NCBI GenBank assembly: GCA_033439265.1
Contig: JAVTVX010000013.1
Span: forward strand, 1,638,501-1,702,500
Direction: 5' to 3'
From: Dillenia suffruticosa
Taxonomy: Eukaryota > Streptophyta > Magnoliopsida > Dilleniales > Dilleniaceae
Length of the DNA stretch: 64,000 nt
Below the pieces are notes generated by a model. That model saw nothing but the letters and a program-made list of their open reading frames with translations. It was not told the DNA's origin and did no database searches. How positions within the stretch are numbered: the stretch's first letter is position 1; each line of letters begins with the position of its first letter. The translations under genes were made by a program, and so were the position numbers. Positions 22,619 through 33,523 of this stretch are shown piece by piece.

Positions 22619-25600
22619 CTACATCCACCTCTTCGTTACCCTTGTTGAAGGATAGACAGGAGGGGGAGTCTTTGCATTCCTGTTGTCCTTAGTATCTACA
22701 GAATGTCCCAGAAAAAGATTATTCAGAATAGTCGTCCACACCATAAAACTAGAAGCATGATGGTATGTGATGGAAAAGAAGGATGTTCTATTGGTCTCAC
22801 TTACAAGAGTCTGTGGACTTTCCACCTAGGGAAGATCTTCGAGATCTCTCTGACCCTAGTGTTTGAACTCCAGTTAGTGACTGTCTCCTCAATGTCCTTG
22901 CGTTAGCTGCAGCTGAAGAAAGAAAATTCTTGACATTGCTTGTGACTCTGACAGGTGATCGAGCTTCCCTGGGATTTAGCTGGCTCCTGTACCAAATCCC
23001 ATCTTGATATGATCACGAAAGCTTGCGAATATGTGCAATGATGATTACTCAATATTATAAGCATAAATTGGGAGTAAAAGATGAGCAATATACCTCTTCT
23101 CTGAGCCATTCATCAGTTTCCCAATAGTCCGAAGTGATTTCCTTATTTGAGATCCTGTACCACTTGTACTACCAGTCAAGTTGGGGTTCTTAGCATCCGT
23201 AGAGAATGCTAGCTCACTCTGCATGATAATCTGAACCTCATTTCTAGCCAATATTGGTTGCTCAGGTGTTCTTGTCAATTGAAGAGAAGGTTTTTTTGTT
23301 CTGCTTTCCAATTTCACGGCTCGGCTATGATCAGTGGAGTTGATAGGAGAACAAGGAGCATCATCACGGTAGGCATTCGTCATGGAAGTGCCCTCTTTTT
23401 GCTTTGCGGTTGTATCAACATCCTGCAGTTGGCCATATTTCTGCTTGGTTGCTGATTCAAATTTGAGGGGCTTTGAAAAAGCTCCAGACATACTTAGCTG
23501 CAAGTTATCCTTCATCACACATTTCTGACCCTCCAAACTTGATCTTCGGAGACGTGTTGGAGTCCGTTCAGTTCTGGGTTTTGCTTTTGACGAAGGAGTT
23601 TTGTATCCTTTTCGCTCATCCAAATTTCTTGACGCCTCAACCTTCATGGTGCTACTATTTTCAATGCTCATCCTTCTTGGGAGTGGAGGAGTCCTTTCAT
23701 TCAGTGGTCTCTCAAACAATAGTCCTCTTTCCTTTGGCAATGTGCTCCATGCTTCCTTGTTTGCAAGTGCCTTCTTAAGGTTCTCAATCTGCAAAAGTTC
23801 ACATTGCTTTCAACTTCAGAAGTGAAGATAATATCTGTACCCAGTATGTGGTGCCAAAGGCACGATAAAAATCAAGTGCAGAAATGACTTCATAAATCTG
23901 CAGAAGATGCCATAATGTCAAATGCTCGGAGTAAGTTTTTGAGAATTTCAGGCTAAAGTGTGATTGACAACTGATGCAATTTTGCAGTTGCTAACACAGA
24001 TGGCTTGTCAAATCACAAGATCTGAGATTGAAAATACAAAATTATTTTTGGATGAACAAGTGCCATTTCATCACAGTCATTTTTTTTATGGCCATTTGGG
24101 AAAAAAAATGTTAAAATGCCACTTTAGTATTACTAAATTTGGTCGGCCAACATTTTAGAGTGATGTTCATTTTATGAGACAGCAAGATTGTTTGCCATTC
24201 GACTTGTTCTTACTGAAGTACATAACCTCATGAAGTACATATTCAGAAGATATGACTAACATGAATTGAAATGGAAAGAATGGAACTTGTGGTAAAAGTT
24301 CTATCAATAACTTTTCTTAAAGGAATTAACAAAATGCCCAACATTGGCAGTGTATGCCAACGTGTTACCTCTTCTTTCAGTTCCATAACCTCGTGGCTCT
24401 CCTTATTTTTATGGGCGGCACCAAGTTCAACAGTTGAAACCCTTTGAGCAAACTTCAAAGTACTAACTGTTTCCCCAAAGGACTCTCCTTCTGGACTGAC
24501 ATGAGCAATCATCAGTGTTTTTGCATGTCCTCCTACAGAAAAAAACATTTTCAAGGACATAAATCGGTTAAGAGCAATATCACTTATAATATGACAATAA
24601 ATATTCATTTTTTCACACAGCTTTTGAATTAGCCACATCAGGCCACCTTAAGGCAGATTAAAATGCTTTTCAACTCCAAGATGAAAAACAAGCTAAAAAT
24701 CTATGGTTATTTAGAGTAATTAAAACATCAGAGTAATTGCAGGATACAACCTAAGGAGTCTTGCAAGAGCTGTGTGAGTTTGCTGTTTCTGTAAGGAATG
24801 TGAGAGTTCTTCTGTGCTAAAGCTGTAATTACATCCCCTAGACAGGAAAGGGACTTATTGATATGTTGTGCTTCCCTGAGTCTTTCGCCAGTAACTTCTG
24901 ACTTGTCAACCCGCTCACTTCCTGCAAGATCCACCAAATGCAGGGAGCCACGAGTAGCATTCCCCGTAGTGTCTTTGCCACATACATGAACAGTTAAGAC
25001 ACTGCAGAAAAAGAAAGAACCAGAGCCCATCATATATATGTCAAGACATTACTTAAACATCCTGCCAAGCTAAGCCATAATTGTAATTACAACTTTGGAA
25101 ACTGACCTGTGGGAACGACTGCTCCTATTGTTGATTGCAGTTGAAGAGACAGCTCGGTTCACCTCCCCAAGTTTCATTAAATTAATAACATCACTGGGAG
25201 AACTTACGGAGTGCATTTTTGCATCTGGAAGAGACAACCCACCATTGCTGGTACAGCTTCGTATCTCTAACTTGTTACATGTTAAGAACACAAAATTTGG
25301 GATGGATATTATCGTGAAAACCAGTACAAGAACAGCAAACATTAAAAATACATGAAGTATAAATCCAAAGCTGGGAAGTGAAAAGCCAATGCAGAGGATA
25401 TTTTGTTGTTGATGAATCTTCTGCAAGCAGGTCTCTGACTTGTTCGTTATATATTTCAACCATTTGAACATGAATCTCATAATTTATGATGTCTTTCCTT
25501 GTATCTGAGATCTGGAAGAGATCATTGAGAGCTAGATAATTGATCCCGATATCCATGGACACTCCACAAGATGGACCACACTGAAACCATATGGTATCAG

Positions 25601-28600
25601 ATAATCATCAGAAAATTATATTAATAATGTTGCCTCTTTTATTTACGCTTCCACATTGAAGGCACCTCTTTATTAGTTTTTGATTCTTTTGTACTTGTAT
25701 ATCATATATGTTTCTTTTTTCATAGTAACAATGTGAAGCGATGTCGCAGGAATCTTTCAAGGGTATGGAGATGAGTAAAGAGCAAACAAGGATAGATAGA
25801 AAATGGGATGATGAAAGAATACCATGGTATATGTCTTGCCAGATCCGGTTTGACCATAAGCAAATATGCATACATTGTAGCCATCCATGACAGACCTAAT
25901 TAACGGTTGAGTCTCCTTAAACACCTCATCTAGAAGAATTAGCAAAATTCAGTCAAATTTGTGCCTGATGGCAAGTTAATTGTCACACTGTGGACTAAAA
26001 TCACCTTGTGTGGAGGTGGGACCAAAGACACAGTTAAATTGGAAATTTTTCCTTCCATCTTTTTGAAGCTTTAATGGATCCTGAATCACCAATGAGCCAT
26101 CATCACCAGTGAAGTCTATAACATTGGTGGCTTTAGCATTGAAGATTGGCCTTATTCTACAATAAACGCGTATGCTTCCTAAACAGAAAGTTAATCATAG
26201 TGAGAAACTAGTACACAAGTCACAATGAGAAAAAAAAAAGGATTATTGGGAAAGGCAAACTTTTAGGACTTTGTAGTGTGCAAAGCTAACCTTTCAAATC
26301 CTGAACCATGTTATAAAGAATCTGATTTTCTTTCACCACTCTGTGGTACCGAAGAGCAGCATTGGATAGCTCTTGCACCAGGTTTCCTGAATCCACACAA
26401 AGAATGCATGACCATGAAAGAGCCCTTTTTTTTTGAGAAATTTAAAGCACATATCTTCACTATGAAATGAGCAGCATGAATTTCATATGGCAGTTGGTAC
26501 TATAATATTTTCATAATATTATGAATTAGATATACCTTTTACCTTTGAAATTAGTACAAGAATTAGTGCCGAATATGAGCCAGTGTAAAAATAACAAGCT
26601 TAAAAGGACACTGTTTCCCATCTGAATCTCCATCAAAATAATTGATATCAGATAAATACTTGCGAGCATATAGGTATCCAAAAAGGATGTACATAAGACG
26701 ATTAATCCAAGATGGAAAATTTTCAATAAACTCTTGCAGGAGAAAGATATGACTTTCTTTATATGAGGATGCAATAATCTGATATCTATTATCTGTTTTC
26801 GGGTCTCCGAACGGAATAAACTTACCTAGATGTTTCAAATCACTCTGCAGCTGAGACTGCAACTCCCCAAAGTCCAACTTTGTTTTTGATAATAGTGTCT
26901 TGATATCCTGCAAGTGTGATGGTGCAATTTAGACTTGTGGTTGACTGCAGGTGAAGGAAAACGAAGCAAAAATGACAATTGACAACGTATCTGCTCTCTC
27001 CTTGGCCTTGCATGTTTTATCTTGCCAATATTGTACATAAGTGACAGTTATTCTGCTTAATGATCTCATTTATGCAAGTCAAATTTTGTAGCCTATCTTA
27101 ACTTCTCAAACTATAGTAACTAAATTGTCCTTACTGATAGGTCTTTCTCCTGTGATTGCAATAGAAGCCAGTGGTTGCACTCTTCCTTCCCCCAACAAGC
27201 TTTGCAACACTGCAAGATTTTGACAAATTAAAAATGATGATGAGAAAAGACATACAAATTCATTGCATAAAATTGATTTCATATGCCCTACAGTCAACTG
27301 CAACTGACTTATTGGGTTTTAACGACTGAATTTCTTTAACTATCACAATTTTTTTTGAGTTTTGACTCTCAAGTCTGTATAGAAAACTATCCAATATCAA
27401 GAAGTCTTTCCCCAACTACTCTAAGAAATCCAATACACATAATTGCAAATTGTTTTGAACATTTCAAGGTGAAAGATATGAAAGTAGATCTAGTAACAAA
27501 GGGAGTTGATGAAGACAGGACCTTTAAATAAGATAGTACTAATGAAACTCTTACATTATACTCCAAAATTAAGTAAAAGCATGCTATAATTGAAACAGTA
27601 CATTACTAAAAATCCAGCTTAATTGAACATTGTGAAAAAATTTTCCTTTATTTTGAAGTTAAATATATGAAGTTGCACTGAAAGACTCAGCATAAGTCAG
27701 GTTCTTTATTACGCACAAAGCCTTTCTGTTTAGACTTCACACTAAATGATGTAAGCAAACATTCAAAGAAATTGTCTTCATAAGAGTCAGCTACTTCTAC
27801 CCAAATCTGTAGTTCAATTTCGTGAAGAGAAGTGTCAGGTGAAGGGAAAGAATAAAAAAAAGTGTACCTTAGAATTCCCACGTTTAAATTGATTCTCAGG
27901 AGGTGAAAATGCTGACAGTGCAACTGTGCCACTTTCTTCTCTCAGCACATCTTTTGATAATATGTTTAACTGTGTTCATAAAACAAACGTCAAAACCTCT
28001 GGGGGTCATTGAAGCTTCAATTGTATGGTGAAATCAACCATGGAAAAGAAAAGCACTACAAAAGGACAACAAGAAGAATTTGGGATGCAACGACATATAT
28101 CAGCAATTCTAAAGTTATAAACAGAATCTTCTCCAGCCTAGCCAAAAACAAAATAAGAGAGAGAGAGAGAGAGAGAGACATGCGCTCACACGCGCACACA
28201 CACATTCTTCTTCATAAAAATTCTAAGTCCCAAATCCAGAGGATAGTATACCATGGATCAATAACTAGTGTAAATCATAGAAAGATATTGGTTTTTCTGT
28301 CTCTGGACTAGAAGTAAATAGTAGATCAATGGGTTTAACCAGTCTCTAGAACAATCCTAAGATGGACACATCAATATAATGATTCTTTGAAGTACAAGAT
28401 TATTATTGAAGTTATGATTGAGTTACACAAATAACAATGGACCAAAAGACTGATTTCCATCTCATGTTCTAGGGAAGGTGACCACTTTTACTACTGTCAA
28501 ACAAATAGGTGGAGCCCATGATTCCCAGATATAGTCTCATTAGTAGTTTTAAGTAGAGAAGGGGAACACTATATGGTTTAAATTTTTGAGGGCCTTACAC

Positions 28601-31184
28601 GCTTCTCTAACTTTCTAAAATTATAAACTCGTTGTGCTTCAAATCTGTGCCAACTGCTATATCATTTGCAGTCTCTATAGTTTGACTAACCAAAACAAAA
28701 GAGTTGGTCCAAATTGGCAAGGAAGAGAAAATTTTCTCTGCACCATTATGGCTATCTCTGTCTTATTTTCAAACAACAGGCATTGGGTTCACATGAAAAG
28801 TAGCCAACTCACATTGGGGCTCCTGTTCTGAAGTTGTTCTTCCAAGCAAGTTGAAATAACCCTGCTGAACAAGTTGATTGGATCCTGTATCACCAAAAAG
28901 AGGAAATACTAAATGAACTCATTTAAGATGCTTTGATTCACCTTCTATGTGAAAGGAGGAAAAAATGGTAATCATGATTTTAAGAATAAGGAAGCTATAC
29001 AAGATTTCCACTACGGAAGCCAGCCACAAGGTTACAGTCAACATTTTCCTTCACATTAACCATACACTCAGCGATGGCCTTGACAATTGAGTCTACAAAG
29101 TCAAATGAATCAGAAAGTAAGCAGGAATATATTGATAAAGAAGACAAGCGAAACAAATTGAGAATTCATTTTAAATAGACCACATCTCTCATATTTAAAA
29201 TTTAATTGGGAGAACTATTTCTCAACTTCATAAAAAGCACTACAAAGTTAAAAATTCGGCATACTTATTAGTGCATACAGATCCCAAAAGAATATTAGTT
29301 TGTAGATGTGAAAGATGGAGGATGTAAGAAACCACTTATAACACCTCTTTCCTTAACAAAATTTAAATCACATCAAGTTAACTGGTACAGGTAGCTAAAA
29401 GAATGAAACCTTCAAAAATTTGAACTTCACTGTCCTCAGGTGGCTTCTCAGCAGTGCTAATCGACATGTCCAAGTGCCGACCGGAGTCTGAAATTGCTCT
29501 CGAGTGAAGTTTACTAACTGAATGTGAAACCAGGGGAGATTTTGTGTGCTTATAAAACCCATTCCCTGCATTCTCCACTTTCAGCTCATGATACAATTTC
29601 AAGGCCAGGATACAATCCACAACCTTTGCAGCTGATCCTGCCTCCAATGAATCCTAAACAAAAGCGAGCAGAAGTAATGAGTACCAATTGGGTACACTTT
29701 TCATGATTTTGAAATTTAGAGAGAAAAGGCAATTACTCTTTCAAGATCACATGCTTCAAATGCAGGCAGCTTCAACTCCTCCACCGCAACAAGAAAATTG
29801 CGGACATTCTCAAAGTATTGATAGGCAGGCAAAGGTTGTGAGTCCCAAGAGAGTGACTGTGAAGCTGTGTAACTCTCCACAACCTTAATTTCATTTCCCA
29901 CATAAAACCCAGAAAATAATATGAATAAAATAGTCAAAACCTGGCCCAAAACTACTAGACCCAGTTCCTTTCCTTTATTTTCGGTGTGGAAATAAAAAGG
30001 GTTTAATGTGAACAAAGAGAAAACCCTAATCGACAGAACCAAGAACAGATAGTACATCAAATCAATTCCTCAGCACAATGATTTAACATATGTATTCCCC
30101 CTTCCCCCCCCCCCCCAAAAATCATTGCAATCAACAAAACCCAAATATAGAATTGTATTTAAAATATATAAATATATAAAAAAATTTGTTAATGACAAAC
30201 ACTTTTCTTTCCCTCATTTTCTTTGAAAAGGTAACAAGGGTTTCACAAGATAAGGAGAAATCCTTAATGTCCCAGACCCCCCCCCCCCAAAAAAAGAAAG
30301 ATTTCTACAAATTAATACATTAGGTACTGGAATTGAAAACAAAATAGTTTAAAAAAAAAAATCCAACGCAATCAACAAAACCGAGAGATGGAATTGAATC
30401 AGATAATTAGAAGAACAAACTCAAAATGGCAAACCCATTTTTATTGCCCCCATCGTCCTTAAGAGAAGGAAAAAAAGAAGAAGAAGAAGAAGAAGAAGAA
30501 GGGTTTTGCGAGAAAATGAGAAAACCCTCGTATCACAGACCAATACATACTGCATCAAATTGATACCCCCATGAACTAGAATTAAAGGCAATCAACAAAA
30601 CCCAGAAATGGAATTGAATAAAACATTTAAAACCCCATTCCCAAAACAAAAAAAAAAAAAATAGAAACCTTCTTATTTCCCTCATTTTCTTTGCAGAAAA
30701 CCAAAAAGGGTTTTACAAGAAAAAGAAGAAAACCCTAATTTCACAGACCAAGAAGGAAAATTAAATCGAAATAAATACCTTAGGAACTAAACCGGGACGA
30801 ATCTTGTTGATAGCATTACAAAGAGCCAGACCATTTCTCAAGCAAGAAATGAACTCTCTCTCCGATGGCTGACTCGATACCCCGATTGGTCCAACCAAGC
30901 TCTCCAGCCACCGAGCCGCTTCAAACCGTCTCCAAGCTAAGAAAAAAACGAAAGAAAAAAAAAATCAGTACATCGAGGAATAGATCAAATCCAGAATGCA
31001 AAACCCTAGTCGATAAATCTTTTTTCGGATTCTTGGTTTTTTTTTTTTTTTTTTTAGGGAAAACAAACGAAATTTGAATTGAGGGTTGAGTGAAACCTGC
31101 TTCTTCGGCTTTTCTTGAAGCCAGATGTGAATGGAAGTCTTGTAGGCCATTTCCTTTAGTAGATACTGTTGCTGTGTTCTCCAT
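22619..31184 (-). CDS. KIN-14 kinesin with N-terminal calponin-homology domain
   Basis: KIN-14 proteins are generally minus-end-directed microtubule motors; the plant CH-domain subgroup is associated with actin-microtubule links. Exons (minus strand order): 31184-31097, 30936-30779, 29883-29737, 29653-29410, 29092-29001, 28884-28813, 27969-27868, 27209-27135, 26907-26826, 26386-26291, 26178-26005, 25929-25823, 25580-25402, 25271-25107, 25001-24751, 24532-24369, 23788-23094, 22986-22805, 22695-22619. Phases close at every junction: 1049 residues. Seen: CH domain (about 30-150: [37 protein letters not shown]); neck coiled coil (about 327-353); motor from [11 protein letters not shown] (386); P-loop GQTGSGKT (469-476); switch I NNRSSRSH (586-593); switch II DLAGSE (618-623); long basic Ser/Thr/Pro tail ending [16 protein letters not shown]. 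The start MENTATVS was chosen from family resemblance; the frame is open further upstream. Exons 5-8 are the least conserved. One intron looks U12-type. Confidence 0.93.
25272..25401 (-). other. Candidate U12-type (minor spliceosome) intron in the kinesin motor domain
   Basis: Between the codons for SSTTK and LEIRSC there is no usable GT donor. The intron begins ATATCCTC, one base off the U12 donor ATATCCTT. Near its end it has TTCTTAAC, one base off the U12 branch site TCCTTAAC, with the branch A about 11 nt before the junction that keeps the frame. That junction gives an AT-AA intron of 130 nt. Neighbouring introns are ordinary GT-AG. Confidence 0.6.
28157..28182. repeat. (GA)n microsatellite followed by CA-rich tract
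   Basis: About twelve GA units then CATGCGCTCACACGCGCACACA, inside the kinesin intron between exons 6 and 7. Confidence 0.85.
29972..30770 (-). repeat. About 230-bp imperfect tandem repeat in kinesin intron 2
   Basis: GCAATCAACAAAAC recurs at 30127, 30368 and 30588 (spacing 241 and 220). Each is followed by a version of CCAGAAATGGAATTGAAT and preceded by CTTTCCCTCATTTTCTTTG, AAGGGTTTTACAAGA, GAAAACCCTAAT and ACAGACCAA blocks. The fourth copy (about 30670-30770) is cut off by exon 2. Poly-C tracts and an (AAG)n run interrupt the copies. Confidence 0.8.
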
Positions 31185-33523
31185 AGAATGACGCGTTGGG
31201 GAGAGAGAGAGAGGAGAGATTTTCTTGAAATCTCTGTGGAGTTCGTTCTCTGCACACACTGCGTTTTGTTTTGGCGATATCTTTTTCATATTTTTGGCTC
31301 GTTGGCTCGCCGCGGGTAACACGTTTAGCTTCGGATCCGAGGCTGAGGCTACGGAATCGTAACGTTACCTTTCCCCTTTTCTTTTGAATTCAAATTCTCG
31401 GGCCTAGGCCGGGCTTGGTCCTCAATTCGACAATATCTTTTTTTTTTTTTTAAATAATATATATATTGTTTTCCCTACGAAAAGTTGTGAAAATTGATGA
31501 ACAAGACCACGATAAATGTTTCCTCTAAATAACCCCTGTAAAAAAAAGTGATATTATGTAAATTAAATAAATTATGAATTAAATATATCAAAATTCACAA
31601 AATCATTAATATTAATAAAAAATAAGAATCTTTAAAGTTGAGAAATTTTAAATTAATTAAAATATTTTTAAATAGAATAAATCTTTTTTTGTTTGATGGA
31701 ATCATGAAAATCGTATATATATGTTAATGAAAATTCAAATACTAAATTTTAAGTAAAAACTCTTTATCATTCAGAACGTCCCTACAAAAACTAAATAAAA
31801 AAATATTTTTTTAATACATAGGAAGACTCGAAATCGAAACATTTATTAGGAGAGAGGACAAAACCTTTATAAGAAAAAAGAATGACGTCAATTAAATTAT
31901 AACTCATTGGTTAAATAAAATATATATATTAAAAACATTATAGAGAGCTTTTATTTAATGATTTTGATTTATAATTTTGTGTCGTTGAATATCTTATTAA
32001 ATAACATAAAATTTTACAAACAAAAACTCTATTGATGCAATATTACTAAAATGTTAAAAAACTAAATATCCTTTACAAAGGATTGTTTTGAATGTGGTAA
32101 TATTCTTTTTTTAATTATTTTTTATCGTAATATAATTTTACCAATAATATGAACACGAATTTTGAAATTAACAAATTTAAGAAATTTTGTCAAGTAAAAT
32201 GAAGTTAATATTTTCTCTCTCTTTAAATTATAATCCGTTTTATGATTTTAATTCATCTTGAAACTTTTTTCCTAAGATTTTGTATTAAATAATATTATAT
32301 AGACTAAATGAATCAAATATTAAAGAAATCAAATTTTATTTAATAATTAATATTAAAATATACAATAACAACAATTGTGAAATTTACAAGAAAAACATTC
32401 TAAGGCGAATCCTATGATTCTAAAAATTAATATTAGATTATTATATTTTTATAAATTATCACAAATATCAAAATTTTAAAATCAACCTTTATCACTACTT
32501 TTATTTAAATAAACAAATGATTTTACGTTACTCGGGAGACGCTCAATGAGAACAAAGAGCATAGGTGGATCAATATTTGTTAGCGTAAATGAGACGAATA
32601 CGTTCGTCTCTTAACCAAGTTGGGAGTCGACTCCCCTGGACACAAAAAAAAAAAATATTGGGAGACTCACCCCTCACAAAGTGGGCCTTACTGTGGTCGA
32701 TCCAGATTAATCGGGACGTAACTTCAGATACTGGGCGGTGGTCAAGTCATAGTACGAACAAAAAAAAAAGAGCATAGGTGGAGTAATATTATCGTTTGCT
32801 CTATATTTTAAAGTCTGAGTGATTATATTTTAAAATTTTCTTTAATGTTATTTTTTTTAATTCATTTTAATATATAATATATTTTTTAATTAAAATAAAA
32901 AATATTTCACTGAAAAAGGAAATATGATATCCTTTTCAAAAGATAATTGTTATCCAACATCTCCCCAAGAATAACCATTTCACGACGACAATGACATGCA
33001 TAGTCAAACATTTGATCAAAAATTATTTTGCGTCAGACGCTACCCATATTTGCTTCCATACAAAACCTTAGGAGGAAGTTTTTTCTATGTTCGTGCTACT
33101 TGCCGCGTCTTTCAAATTCCAATTCTCTCCCCATAACCACGGAGAGAGAGAGAGAGTCCCATAATAGCAGAAGAGATACAAAATCCTATGAAATCAAATC
33201 AGGATTCTTAATCCAACCAATCAGAAAAGAGAACTATTATTTTGCTTTTATTTTTCCAAAAATTTGTAATCTAAATCAATCAGAATTTCCAAAAAGAGTA
33301 ACTCCCGCTAAAAGAAAAATTCATAAATTCCAAAATCAGAAACTCAATAAACCCTCACAAATTCAATACCAAAAGTAACGCCCTGATTTTTATTTCCCTC
33401 ATTTAACCCAACCCCAACAAACCCTTTAACCCCATATTAGAAATTCTCTCTTCTCTCGTCTCCTTCTATGTTCTTATTCTTCATTTTTTGATATAGAGAG
33501 AAAAAAGCAAGAAGTTTTTCGGA
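31185..33523. other. Divergent spacer between kinesin and MADS-box gene 1
   Basis: About 2.3 kb separating two genes transcribed away from each other. The kinesin side has a GA-rich leader (31200-31220). The MADS side has a CT/GA-rich leader (33420-33523). The middle is very AT-rich and holds a SINE at 32578-32766. No TATA box stands out on either side. Confidence 0.6.
32578..32766 (+). mobile_element. tRNA-derived SINE with target-site duplication
   Basis: Flanked by a 24-bp direct repeat (32554-32577 and 32767-32790, AAAGAGCATAGGTGGA followed by TCAATATT or GTAATATT; 22 of 24 identical). Inside, an A box TAGCGTAAATG (32581-32591) and a B-box-like GAGTCGACTCC (32624-32634) are spaced as in a pol III tRNA promoter. 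The element has an internal A run and ends in poly-A, as expected for a retroposed SINE. The few mismatches in the duplication suggest moderate age. Confidence 0.85.

Noticed and set aside
27106-27303. Open frame reading [18 protein letters not shown] as a kinesin exon
   Set aside because: The acceptor and phase fit only the neighbouring frame ([20 protein letters not shown]), which joins cleanly to [10 protein letters not shown].
33028-33378. 116-codon open frame before MADS1
   Set aside because: Composition is untypical of protein, it lies in the leader/promoter, and no domain is seen.
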